Positions 49,249 to 61,238 of a stretch of 64,000 nt of DNA are shown here, in pieces. A program made the translations under genes and the position numbers. How positions within the stretch are numbered: position 1 is the stretch's first letter; every line of letters starts with the position of its first letter. Source of the stretch: Chrysomallon squamiferum (Eukaryota; Mollusca; Gastropoda; Neomphalida; Peltospiridae); assembly GCA_012295275.1 (NCBI GenBank), contig CM022670.1, positions 22,543,755 through 22,607,754 on the forward strand. The letters are read 5' to 3'. The notes under the pieces were generated by a model. That model was not told the DNA's origin and searched no databases. It saw only the letters and a program-made list of their open reading frames with translations.

Positions 49249-50776
49249 TACTTGATTACACAAATGTTTGTTCATTGAATGGTTGTCTTAGGTTGAAACT
49301 AGATTAAGAAGTGGACTGCTGCAATATTATTCTTTTCAAATAAACTAACATAAATTATGCATGTTAAATGCAATTTCTTATCACAGAATGTCACCCATTG
49401 ACATGGAATTTTCTGTGTATGTATATATATATATATATATGCACCTCTGTGATGTTAAAAATTAAAAAATACAACAGTTTCAAGGACTGTTTTTAAACTG
49501 TGAAATAGTGTTGTGCATCTGAATTAAAAATGAAAACTTTGGAAGTTAAGATGTTGAAAGTTTGAATATTTCTATTAGATTTGCTGTTTGTTAAATTTCT
49601 GTTGTTCATTTTGTCAAATCTTAAGCTACAAACTGTTATATTTCAAAGAATTGTTAATTAACTAATTTTAATATAATTCAAGGTATTTATTTACATTTGT
49701 ATTTTAAACATTGACTGACATATATTTTAATATATCTGTGTATTTTGCCATAGTTAAGCATCAAAATGTGTGTTGTTAATTTGAAAAAGAGAAATGGTAA
49801 TGGGTTATTTTATTGTATATAAATTGCTTTCTGCCTGGAGTCACTTCCTTCTAAAAATACTACAAAGCATTTCCATATTTGTTTTCTTTTCCTTTTACTT
49901 ACATATATATTTGTGTGTGTGTGTGTACAGATGTTAGTATGTCTTTGCCGGTGAAATTTAATGCTGTGTATACAGCTGCTTTTTGATTATTTCCACCTGT
50001 TCAACACCTGTGAATTTGTTCTTGACAGTTTCAGTTTAACAGATGTATTTAATCAGATTCAAAATTTGAAAAAATAATTGAAAATCAAACGGATAACTAG
50101 AACAAATATATTCATCATGAACATAGTTTATATATTTTGATAAATTTAGCAAGAATTTGACAACAACATGATAACAAAATAATGTGACATATTTATTAAA
50201 TGTGACTTATTAATATACCTTCAAGTTTTTATTAAAACCAGGATGTTATTGAGTGCATGTGATTTATAGATGTATGTGTATATAATCAGTTAAGCTTTAT
50301 CTTTAATATGCTGATATACAATTACGTTTTTTTTTTTTTTTTTTTTTTTTTTTTGGCACAGACATTAAATTCTTTGGGATATAAATTATAATTTTGTATG
50401 CATGACTTTATAATACATGTAAATCTCACAAGCTGATTAAGTTCTTTTTATTACATAATAATTAAGTGCCAGAGCTTAACTTATTATTTATGTAACTTAC
50501 AAAATAAATTACATTTTATTCATAACTGTAAGGAAGATAAAGGTCAACTATAATTTTTGTTATGCCTGAAATTGTAATTTAAATCCTGAGTCAATTTTTA
50601 TTTTTTTTTATTTTCAACTGTTTTGTAAGTTGATATCCTTTCAGTCTGTAGAAAATGTTGATGTAAAAATGTATGATTACAGGCAAAAATACATGGTAGT
50701 TATAATCTTATAAAATATAAATACTAATTATTTCACTTTCACTTTCTCTTTGTAATTATTTACTTCTTGTTTAACT

Positions 50777-50834
<58 letters not shown>

Positions 50835-52185
50835 TATATCTTGACAATAATAGGTTTAGTCACTAAATTAGTGTTTGTGTCATTTTTGGGGCACTATTAT
50901 TATTTTTTTTCTTACCCCTGACAAATATAACCGTAGAAATTGTTTTTCTGCCTTTCTGACAGTAGCCAATAAGGGTAAAAGTAGTAGATATAGACGTTTA
51001 ATAATATATTTTCATTAACTGTAGGCCTATATTGATCTGTTTGTACAGCCATTCCATAAACGTACTTAATGTTCAGATCTATATAAATGGAGGGTGAATG
51101 TTACATTTTAATATGAATATTACAGTTTTGGTCACACATTCAAAAACAGAGTATCATTATTATTAACAATATGTCAGCCTGTGTCAAATACAGATCCAGT
51201 CAGATGTTTTGTTACATGTTTTAATAATTACTAATATATTAAGCAAGGATGTGTTTCACTACTACAGACAGAAGAAAGGATCTTTTAAGCCATTTAGTGA
51301 CTGTAATTTTTAATGAGTTTATTTTTTAAATTTTATTGTTATTATTACTAGCAGTTATTTAGGACGTAACAGTTTTATTGAGGCCATTATCTTTTACATC
51401 ATACTGAAACATTTCAGTAGGTGGAATTAGGTCAACTCTACCTGTTTCAACTAGGAAGAGCTAATGAATGAGAGCGATGAGTCACACAGTTAGCGGTTTA
51501 GCTGCTTTTGTACCAGGAAGGTTTGCTGTGTTCTGAGGCTGAGGTTCTGTAGCAGTAGTAATGTGATAGTCATTTTAATCAGGGTGTGGTTGTTATTATA
51601 ATGATGTCCACATTCCTGAAAGTAGTGCAAAATAAACAACTCAACCCCTTTTATAGTCCTAAATATCATATTATTATTAGTGCTATTATAATTAGTGCTA
51701 TTATTATTATCATTATCATTATCATGATAATTATTATTATTATTATTACTATTATTATTATTATCATCATCATCATCATTATGTTACTACTACTGCAACT
51801 GCAACTCCTATGAACAATAATAATAATTAATAGAAAATACTAATGACTAGTAGTAGCAGTAGTAGTAGGAAAAATGTTTTTGGAATTTGTTCTTATTTGC
51901 AATGGTTTCAGCTGTTGTTGGCTTTTCAAATATAAAACATATTTGCTTTGGTTTATTATGCACAGTGTGTGTTTGTGTGTGAAGAAAGATTTGAACACAA
52001 AAACCTTTTTTAACATACAGACTTTGTTTTTTATTTTTCACAGTATGAATTATTATTCTGCATCCAAGAAGAAATGGATGGTGCACTCATGATTGTAAAG
52101 AGCTTGATGCAAAAATATCCAAAAATTGATGCCAAATTATTTATAGGTATGTTCATTCTATTTATTTTGTACAGAATAGTAATTT

Positions 52186-52223
<38 letters not shown>

Positions 52224-55200
52224 GGATCTTTCAAATCTTGCTTAGCAATTACCTAATATATAACACACCTTGAATATTTTGTATTGATTTTCAGTTTAAT
52301 ATTTTAAATTGTAATTAAACTTCTTTAAAATGTTGCAGGTGGTAGAAAAGTTGGAATTAATCCAAAAATTAACAACATGATTCTTGGTTATGATGCAGCA
52401 AAATATGACTTAATCCTAATTTCAGACAGTGGTTTACGAAGTAAGTATCATCGTTTTCAACAAACCAGTCATAACAAAAGTGTTTGTTTGATAGAGGCTT
52501 GATATATTTAAAATAAATGTGTTTTATTGTTGCTGTTTATTTGGAGAAACATTTATTGATTTTGTTAAAGCAAACATACAAGCATACTTAATAAATAGGT
52601 ACCTGATGTGAATGGACATGCATCACGTATATGTATTTGTGCAGTAATTACCACACCCATCTGTAGCATTACATGGTTAATACTCTTATAATATATGTTT
52701 TTAATTTTTCCATGAATCTGGACCAAAGCATTCAACAATGTGTTTTGACTGGTCATGCCTAACTGCATAAGTTCAAAGAAAAATTCTTAGTGAAAAATCT
52801 CTAGCCTGCTTTACATTACTTAACAATGTTCTTTTATAATGTGATGAAAGCGTGCATTCAGCCCTAAGTTTTATTCTTTGATGATTGTGAATATTAATCA
52901 GAGATCAAGCAGAGAATGGTTGAGAGGGGGGAACAATTTTACATTGTAATTTACATGTGGTAATTTTGTCATATTCTACTTAAACTGAAAATATTACTAT
53001 TTTATGTGGGTTTGTTTATTGTTGTGTTGTTTTGTGTGTTTTTTTTTTTGTTGTTTTATTATTAAGCAAAAATAATTATACTTAATTTGTATGTTATAAT
53101 TAAGCTTTTAGAATCTCTCTTTGAGCCATGTACAAAAATTATATCTAATTTTAAATTTAATTTATGTACATTTAATTTTTTAGTGAAAGAAGACGCTCTT
53201 CTAGACATGGTGAACCATTTAACAGAGAAAACTGGTTTGGTTCATCAAATGCCATACATATGTGATAGAAAAGGCTTTTCTTCTCTTGTAGAACAGGTAA
53301 TAATAAACAAGTTTATTCATACAGAAGGCAATAAAATATTCATTGAAACCATTATTGGCTGCATTCTAACTCAATACTGAAGTTCAGCAAATGTTTACAA
53401 TAGTTATAATAGCTTGAATGAATATATCAGTGGCTTGAGTAAACTTTTTCTGAACTAAATGTTTGGTCTTGTGAATGTTAAACATATTTCATTGAAAGCC
53501 TCAATGTACAGTTTTCATGGAAAATCACTGAAATGTATTTGAACAGTTTTCTGTTTGTTAGTTTCATCATTAATGACAGAATTAATTATTTAAGAGAAAC
53601 TTAGGATGAGTCATGGAAATGTGACAGTAATCACGCAATGTTTTCTTTACAACACTTGTTGAGTTGTTAAATAGCTATCAGTGATTTTTCAATTTTTTTT
53701 TTCCTCAAGTACATTCACAGAATGCTGCAACTATTGCCAGACAAATAACATTCACCAATTTAAAAAAAAAAATCTATGAGCACTGTATAACAGTAAATTA
53801 TTAAAATGTAATCAGTTAGTACAAACAAAGACCTTTGATTTACCTTTGCGAATTTTGAATAAATCCTTTAATACAATGTAAAAAAAAAAAAACAGCAAAA
53901 AGCAAAGATAAAATATAATTTTTATTTACAAGTATTGATCTTTCAAATGGGGAGCACAATAAACAAATTGTAACACAATTTGACCAAACAACACTGAACA
54001 ATCAAAAGAATAATTTTGATTATATATAATGACTTACATATTTAAAATTTTAAATGCTGAATACATTTAATGACTGACCTTCTTGGTAAAGATGTCGCAA
54101 AAATTTTTTTTTTTAAGAAATTTGTGTTTTCAGATGTAGACTTTTTAATAAAAATATTTATTTTAAGTAAAATAAATTTAAAAAAATAAATTATAATTGT
54201 TATTTAAATTGTTCTGAAACTTTCTTGGAAAAACGTATTTTTCTTGTATATTTCTAATATATACTGACAGAAATATATTTATATTATATTTTTCTGCTCT
54301 TAGATATTTTTTGGAACACAGCAGGCCAAGATGTACATTGGAGCTCAGTGTTTGGGAATAAACTGTACAACAGGTATGTCATGTTTATTCCGGAAAGAAG
54401 TTGCTGAAGAGGCTGGTGGGATGAAATATTTTGGTCAGTTTCTTGCTGAAGACTACATGCTTGCTCAAGCCTTTTTAGATAGGTGAGTACATTTATTAAA
54501 TTCTGTGGAGTATTTTAACTTTTTTTTTTTTGTGGGGGGGAAGAAAATGGAAAAAAAAACCATCTACTAAATATAATTAGAACAATTTAATCATCATTAA
54601 CTTTTTATAAAATCACATAGAACTTTGAGACATGTCACATCTCTTATGTGAAATGAAGATAACTATCTCTGTTTACTATCGTTATCTGATAAAAATTAAA
54701 AATACTGAACAGGAATCTTTATCCCTGGTTTTTCTTTCTCCATCTGTTCAGCTATCAAGTTACAGAAGTCTGTTATAAAGATAAATTTTTAAATTTTGTT
54801 ATTTCTATGCTGATTTAATAATAATCTGCTTCATAGCCTAACAGCAACAATAAAGATAAAGTCTATTACTTGTTTGTTTTTTTCCTCTTTTCTTGTGTAT
54901 GTTTGTGTGTGTATTATAAAATTAAAATCAACTGAACAAATCATTTGAATAAGTGTTTTCTGTATAATTATTATTTTTAGATTGTTTATTTTAAAAACTG
55001 TTTGAACAATATTATTATGTAATGGTGATGATAAGAAAATTTAGAATTTCAGAAAGTTAGTTGAAAACCACTGTCTGTAATTTGTCAGTTTATTTCAGTA
55101 CAAAATATCTCTTTTTTTCATAACTTAAACTCAAATGAAATCATCCTTTCATGAATATGTTTGTATAAATATTATTTTTTTCATCAGTTAAATATTACCT

Positions 55201-56164
55201 GAAACGTTTAATGAATATTTTTTTGTTCTGAATTCTTACAGGGGATGGATTGTACGAATAAGCTCACAGACAGCATCTCAAAATGCAGGAAACTATTCCA
55301 TAGCAGATTTTCATGCCAGATTAGTCAGGTAAATTGGTAACCGTTTTGTGTTTCATACATGTTTTTGAGGTATTGCACATTTATAACTTTCTACAGTTTC
55401 AATACGTTTCCTAAGTAATTCAGCATCATTGCAATGAAGAATTTAATTCAAAACTTGGAACTGACTTAACTAACTTTATAAAAGATTCTGATACAGCTTA
55501 TTTTATTTAGTCCTTGGTTGAGTTAATTAAATGTTTACGCATGATTTCATTATGTTTTCAGATGGACAAAGTTGCGCATTGCCACAGTTCCGACAACCAT
55601 GTTCTTTGAGCCAATATTCCAGTGTATGTTCTTGGGGGCAATCACATCTTGGGCAGTGTCTTATCTTTTCGACTGGACAGCACTTGTGTTTTTCCTTATT
55701 CATGTGTTGGTTTGGTTTCTTGGAGATTACATTCTCATCAGTGTTGTGCAGGTATTTTCCCCATTTTTATTAAACTGTGTTGTTATTATTAATCCTGCTG
55801 TTACAATAAAAACAATGACATATCCCTGTTAATGTATTTCGTTTTCTAATGGAAATGGTAATATTAAATACTTGGGAGTTCACTTTTGTGAGAAAATGAA
55901 TGAATTAATTGCTGTAAATATTAAGATATATTTGTCTTGATGTATGTTTTTTTTTTTACAAAGAAAGAATTATTTTTGCAGGGCGGTCCTTTACCATGCT
56001 CCAAATTTGAATTCTTGGTTGGCTGGCTATTGAACGAAATGACGTACTTTTACATTATATGTCAAGCTCATCTGAATCCAGTAGTAGTGTGGAGGTCGAA
56101 GAAGTACAGGATAAAATGGGGTGGAATAACTGAAGAGATTACCCCTCCACCTCCAAAAGAATGA
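43212..56164 (+). CDS. UGCG: Ceramide glucosyltransferase (glucosylceramide synthase), 397 aa
   Basis: Nine exons: 43212-43309, 44822-44960, 52044-52146, 52339-52440, 53184-53296, 54304-54482, 55242-55328, 55562-55751 and 55982-56164. All introns are GT-AG; they sum to 1,194 nt (397 aa; human 394). Reaction: transfers glucose from UDP-glucose to ceramide on the cytosolic face of the Golgi, the first step to glucosylceramide-based glycosphingolipids (GT21 family). Seen: an N-terminal membrane helix (about 9-32), [30 protein letters not shown]91 and D143 (DSG) as the first two catalytic-motif Asp residues, AED235 and the RLVRW motif (271-275, the family (Q/R)xxRW), then hydrophobic C-terminal segments (about 285-375). 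The C-terminus carries a short PPPPKE tail. Relative to human, residues around D91 differ (QEEMDGA for QDHDDPA) and human His193 is Gln192. Intron 2 is 7.1 kb. The start is the first ATG aligned with the family. Confidence 0.97.
45222..45246. repeat. Perfect short inverted repeat
   Basis: TGCAAGAATT, 5-nt loop TCTGT, AATTCTTGCA: a 10-bp stem in the UGCG intron. No known function is apparent. Confidence 0.8.
48501..48535. repeat. (GT)n microsatellite
   Basis: About 17 GT units in UGCG intron 2. It is complementary to the AC run 117 bp downstream. Confidence 0.95.
48652..48688. repeat. (AC)n microsatellite
   Basis: About 18 AC units. With the upstream GT run it forms an inverted repeat able to fold in the UGCG pre-mRNA. 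Confidence 0.95.
49203..49247. repeat. Poly-T tract
   Basis: An uninterrupted T run of about 45 bp in UGCG intron 2. Confidence 0.95.
50782..50832. repeat. (AT)n microsatellite
   Basis: A perfect TA/AT run of about 51 bp, self-complementary and able to form a cruciform or RNA hairpin. Confidence 0.95.
51690..51785. repeat. (ATT/ATC)n imperfect microsatellite
   Basis: Mixed ATT, ATC and GATA-type trinucleotide units just upstream of UGCG exon 3. Confidence 0.88.
52188..52222. repeat. (ATT)n microsatellite
   Basis: A short ATT run in UGCG intron 3. Confidence 0.92.
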
Positions 56165-57837
56165 AGTCATATAACAAAAACAAGCTGAAACACACCTTTA
56201 TTACAAACAAAGAAAAAAAGAAAAAAAAAAAAGAGGAAAAAATCAGAAGATTCATAAGTAATTTATCTACAACACTGATTTCAGGGAGAACAAATTATAT
56301 GCTGATAAACAGCAATTAAGTTCTAATGAAAATGAAAACCCTGATTCTCTATTACAATTTTTTTTTATTTTTTTTATTTTTTTGAAAATAGTTTAAAGAC
56401 AAATGTTGAAAATTAAGAATCTGTAATATACAGCACTTCAATATTTCAAGTTAATGAGATTATTTATGTTGTCTGTTTAATGTTTTATTAAATTTACAAT
56501 AAAAATGTCTCTTAAGAGAAGAATAATACTTTTGGAATTAAAAATAGGAATAAAAGAATTGAATGGAAAGTATTTTTTTTTTTTAAATATTAAAAAAAAA
56601 AAAAAAAATTCTGCTTAGTAATTGTTGAATTTAATGTTTATATATAATAAAATGAAAAAATTTTTAATACCTAGCACTACTAAAATAATAAGTTTTAAAA
56701 ATAATAATTAATTAAATAACAAATTATTTCTCTTTTTTTTTTTAAATTTTAAATGTATTGAAATTGTGTCTAATTAACTACTTGACAGTGATCAGCTGTT
56801 TCGGTGAAAAAAAAATGTATGGCATTTTTTGTTATTACATAGTTATTACATATTGATGGTGCTGGTGTACCGTTCAGTTGTGTTGATTTTTTAACTGTTT
56901 TTTTTTTTTTTTTTTTTATTACTTTCTGATTCCATTACAAAACATATTGGGGAAAAAAGCCAACTTTTGTCAATTGCCACAACTTAAATCTCTTGTTGGG
57001 TTTTTGTTTTTCATAGATTTTTCACTTTATGGCATTACTTGAAATTGTATTGTTCATTATTCTTGTTGCTATTAATATACTTGTTAATTAAAGCAAAGCA
57101 TGGTAATAGAAATCTTCAATATTTTAATATCTTTCTGTCTGTCTACGGTTGTTGCCTGTATTTCAGTGCCATTCATGTTATAATTCATATATGCAATATA
57201 ATATAATTTGTTTAACTGCACGTTGTGACTGAACAGTACATTTTATATATACAGTGTTTTGTATGTGTGTAACATGTTTTAATAATATCGCAACTGCAGT
57301 CTACTGTATCAAAATTATTTTTTCCAAGGTGTTGGTCTGCCTGTCCAGCTTGTATAATTTCTCTTTTATAATCTGTGCAAATACATTGCCAGTTTTTTTC
57401 TTTTATCAGTATGATCTTCTTGCACAAGTTAATGTAATTCATATTTTAAATGCAAGGTTGAAATTGGTGGTTTTGTGCTTGTCTGCATGTTGTTTTCTGT
57501 CATGTTCCCAAGGTCGTGATTGTTTTGTGTTTTTGTTTTTTTGTGGGTTTTTTAAATACCTAATTCATTTTATCTTTTTAAAAAAAATTATTAAAAAAAA
57601 TATAATTATTGATGTCACTTCTTCTTAGTTTATTTGGTGAATTCTAATTTATTGCTGTTTCAAATTAAACAGAAAGAAGGGTAACAATGATAATAATGTA
57701 CATATTTTTCTTTGAAGTAATTGGTATTTGATTAGCTGCTGTAACATTTTTTGATGAAGTATTAAGTTAATCATTGTCATAAGTAAGCAAGACATTTGTA
57801 ATGTCAGAAATATTTGTTTTTTTTCCTCTTCAACAAA
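56165..57837 (+). other. UGCG 3' UTR and downstream DNA
   Basis: Several AATAAA hexamers follow the stop, the first clear ones at 56498-56503 and 56646-56651, so the 3' UTR is probably at least 350-500 nt. T and A homopolymers are frequent. No exon is supported. Confidence 0.5.
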
Positions 57838-57940
57838 TCAATACTTTTTCTTATTTTCCATACCATTGTGATCAAGGTCATCAGCAGAATCTCGTACCCT
57901 GGGGACAGTTGTCATTGTTGTTGCTTTCCTTTTCCTAGAT
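57838..57940 (-). other. Exon-like island on the minus strand with a stop codon
   Basis: After ATCAATTTTAG (an acceptor-like motif, minus strand) comes a 103-nt open stretch encoding SRKRKATTMTTVPRVRDSAD followed by DLDHNGMENKKKY and TGA (57838-57840). Its composition is more coding-like than the surrounding T/A-rich DNA, and the peptide is hydrophilic. There is no polypyrimidine tract of note, no upstream partner exon was found, and I do not recognise the peptide. It could be a terminal exon of an unseen gene or chance. Confidence 0.25.
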
Positions 57941-60020
57941 CTAAAATTGATGGGTTTTTTTAAAAAAATAATAATTTCGTGTTTGAACTGATATGAATTG
58001 TTTATAATTTTTTTTTTTGTGTGTTTTTTTTTTTTTAGTTCTTTAAATTTTTCTAAGAGATCAAAATAATGTTTGTGTGTGTTGAAAAGCAAATTACACA
58101 TTTCTGAATTTAGTCAAGTTTTTGGGGTGTTTTTTGTTTGTTTGTTTAATTTTATTTTTTTATTTTATTTTTTTTTTGTTATGCAAGACAGTAATTTTTA
58201 TAATAATAATATAAATTTGTTCATTTCAGTTTCTTAATTTGATGTAAAATCCTAGTCGTTAATAATGTAATTTAAATATTTTCTGTCTTCTGTATAAGCA
58301 ACGTTTTGCACTTTTCTGTCAATGATTGTGTGGTGTTTTTTCACAAGTGTGAAATCAAAACTAAAACCATATTTACAACACAGGTCAGTAGTGTGATTTT
58401 TAAATTCCAGCCAGTGTGACAAATTTATAATTTACTAATACAGATCTTTTTCTCAAGAATAAATGAATGTAAATACTTACATATTTATTACTTCTTTAGT
58501 TCAACAATGTAACTTATTTATTTATTTATCTTTATAATTTTATATGTATACTAAAAATCATAGATTACAAACGATTGCTAATATTTCATGATATTGTGGT
58601 CTGGTATTATCACTAATGTTCAATGGCTGTAGTTACTTTTCATCCAATTATTTTTATTTTTTCAGTCGATTTGTTTTGTATGCCTGATTTTAGTGGCATT
58701 TGTTGTGATTGTCTTTTTTCAAATAATCTGTATCAATGTTGGACTAACAGTATTTATTTTAAATGAAATAAGAATTATTACTAACTCCATTGTCATCAAA
58801 TTTCCAAGAAATGCAAGGCAATAGTAATCATTTTTAATTTTACATGTTCATAATAAACAAAATAGTTGTGTTTTTTTTTTTTTTTAAATACATATAAAAA
58901 AAGAAGTAACTGAAGCTTGTCATATTATGAATATTGTATAAAGCCCATTTGCAATATGAATGAAAAAAAAAAAAAAATCAGGGAAAGTAATTTTAATTCT
59001 AAATTTGGTTGAACTTGTCTGATTTTGGACCTGAAACTGGAATTATTTTTTGAAAAGTAAAGTGTACATTTAAAAAAAAGTTTTCTTGAGATAATACTTG
59101 TAAATGTTTTAGGTTTTTGTATTAATATTGTGATTTGTATAATGTAATCATATATACCAAAGTTGAGTGACCAATGATTTGTTACACTGCTTCATCACAT
59201 GAAATAAACAATTGTGGAAAAGCAGTATACTTTAAAAAGAATAATGTACCACATTTTTTTTTTTTTTTTTTTTTTTACACCTTGTATTTTCCTATAGCAA
59301 GCTTTTTACTGGAGTTAATACATTTCTGTTGCCATATGTTGGATATTGATAATTCTTTGACTGTTGAAACCTTTATAATAATTGTCAATTCTTCAAGGAA
59401 TTTTTTTTTTTAAATTTGATTTTAGCTTTGTCCAACGACACACCAATTTTTTTTGTAATAATTGTGTAACTGTTATTATAAATTAGAACAAATACAAAAT
59501 CATTTAAAATATAATGACTTTAAAAATAATAAAGAGGAAATGTATTTATCCTTGATATCCATCGATAAGTTTTTGATTTAAATACATATGAATAAGTTAG
59601 CTGACAAATATCCATAATGTATAATGAAGAAGTAATTTTATTTAGGTAAATTATAGAAAAAAAAAGATAATAAAGAAAAAAAATCATATGCAAAAAAAAA
59701 AAATAATAATGTATGAACACAGAAATTTTGCCAATGTTTTGACTTGATTAGACTGAACTTGTAACTTGGCCTCGTTTTTCCCCCGAGCATTGCTGTATGA
59801 TGACTCTTACTAGAGTTTGATTAGTAAATGCTGGTAGATATGGTTACTGGGTAACCAAGTCCCCTGCAGTACCTGAGAGCTTGGACTTCTTTTTGTTAAA
59901 TAAAAATACAGAGATGGGGCCAGTGATTTATTTATAATTTAAATAAATGTAAATAGAAAAGTTTGAAATTGAGAAATCCATTTTTCTGTAACAAAAATCT
60001 GTTTTAACTGGCACATTCAG
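57941..60020. other. Non-coding, homopolymer-rich; includes a stem-forming patch
   Basis: Mostly T/A-rich DNA with poly-T runs (for example 59253-59276). Around 59760-59885 the sequence is more GC-rich and contains a 7-bp stem TGGTTAC-TGG-GTAACCA, followed by CCAAG/CTTGG and AGTCC/GGACT pairings. No gene is supported. Confidence 0.5.
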
Positions 60021-60137
60021 TATTTTGTGAACAAAAAGTTGTTTTCGAGTTCCGGACTGCAGCATCAATACTTGGTCAAGTTTACGAAGGATCAGAACCA
60101 CACTGATCCTGATGACGTCCATCTCGTCAAAACTATG
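60021..60137 (+). other. Exon-like island with good splice motifs, unassigned
   Basis: A 117-nt stretch between GCACATTCAG (acceptor-like) and a consensus donor GTGAGC. It is open in frame 0 (39 codons), including KKLFSSSGLQHQYLVKFTKD and NHTDPDDVHLVKTM. It is nearly open in another forward frame and also open on the minus strand, so coding is not proven. A second splice-bounded piece at 60313-60348 (TCAG before, GTAAAT after) lies 175 bp downstream but does not continue the frame 0 peptide. Possibly an exon of a non-coding or unrecognised transcript downstream of UGCG. Confidence 0.3.
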
Positions 60138-60348
60138 GTGAGCTCCAGTTATGACAAATATTCCTTGTTGTGAGTGTGATAAAATATTTAAAACAATTAT
60201 GTACTTCATTCTTGGTCAGCAACATATTTTCCAAAAAATGCTGACACCAATAAACCGATTCTTGATTTTTCAACTGGTTGTTTGTTTTTTTTTGTTCTTC
60301 GTTTAAAATCAGATAAGGCCAATGCGTCAAAGCTAACAGCATATTATG

Positions 60349-61238
60349 GTAAATATACACATAAACAAGCAACTTACACAATTTATTTGCAGTTTTGCAA
60401 ATTTTAATTGAAATCGTAATGTAAAATTATATATTTATATATAAATATTTACTTACATCTGTAAAGATAAATTCTGAGAAACCAGACATATTGTGAAACT
60501 ATTTTTTTCTAAAAAATAATTATATTAAAATTACAAATATTGGGACCTTATCTGATTACATTTTAAAATTAAGGAAAAATATATATCAAAATTCATGTAG
60601 ATGTCCTATTAGTTCTAAAGAAAATTGGTGGTTTTTCCAAATTAATATCTAGTACAAAGTCTTTAATGTGAAGGTTTACATAGTAATTGATTATTAATTT
60701 CTTTTAAAAATATGATGGAAAAAATGAATCCCAAAATGAAAACTTCATTTAAGTCTCCAAGTTAAAACAGAATAAGAATAATACAGCCTCTCAACCTTTT
60801 ATTTCCAACAAGTTAATTTTATACAAAACTGATGAGAAGTTAATGCTGTTCAAACTTTTCATCAAAATTATTTCCACATACAGTCTTTGTAGTAAATGCC
60901 TGTCCTTACCAGCTGTATCTAAAACTAAAGATAATTTCCTTTTATGAGAAACCATTTGATACATGTATCAGTTTATCACCTAAAGTCATATTCACTGCCT
61001 AAAAATAGATGTTCAAGGAATTAGTTTTTCATTTCAATTTTCTGAAACTGAAATAATACATTTGTTTTGAAAAATAATAATGGACACCAGAGAGTATTAT
61101 ATTTTCAATATTACAAACATGTTCTTTAGGTTTTGCTTTGTATCCTACACATAATGTCCTTCTGTAACAAAATTTGTAACATATTGATGATATATACAGA
61201 TGAAGATGATCATTTGATGAACCCAACATGCATTCACA
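60349..61238 (-). other. AT-rich DNA including the probable SNRPA1 3' UTR
   Basis: No exon is visible. A minus-strand AATAAA (TTTATT at 60798-60803) is a plausible polyadenylation signal for SNRPA1, giving a 3' UTR of roughly 450 nt. Confidence 0.45.

Larger units (their letters stand above)
44961..52043. other. UGCG intron 2, 7.1 kb, repeat-rich
   Basis: Contains facing GT (48501-48535) and AC (48652-48688) runs, poly-T (49203-49247 and about 50328-50354), a long AT run (50782-50832) and ATT/ATC repeats (51690-51785). A short perfect hairpin lies at 45222-45246. No additional exon is supported. Confidence 0.75.

Noticed and set aside
59790-59870. Possible C/D box snoRNA (ATGATGA ... CTGA)
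   Set aside because: No terminal stem pairs the flanks of the boxes and no internal C'/D' pair was clear; kept only as a structured patch.
59928-60381. Minus-strand frames opposite the exon-like island
   Set aside because: The strong donor and acceptor motifs are on the + strand; the minus frames lack a start, a good donor and any recognisable similarity.
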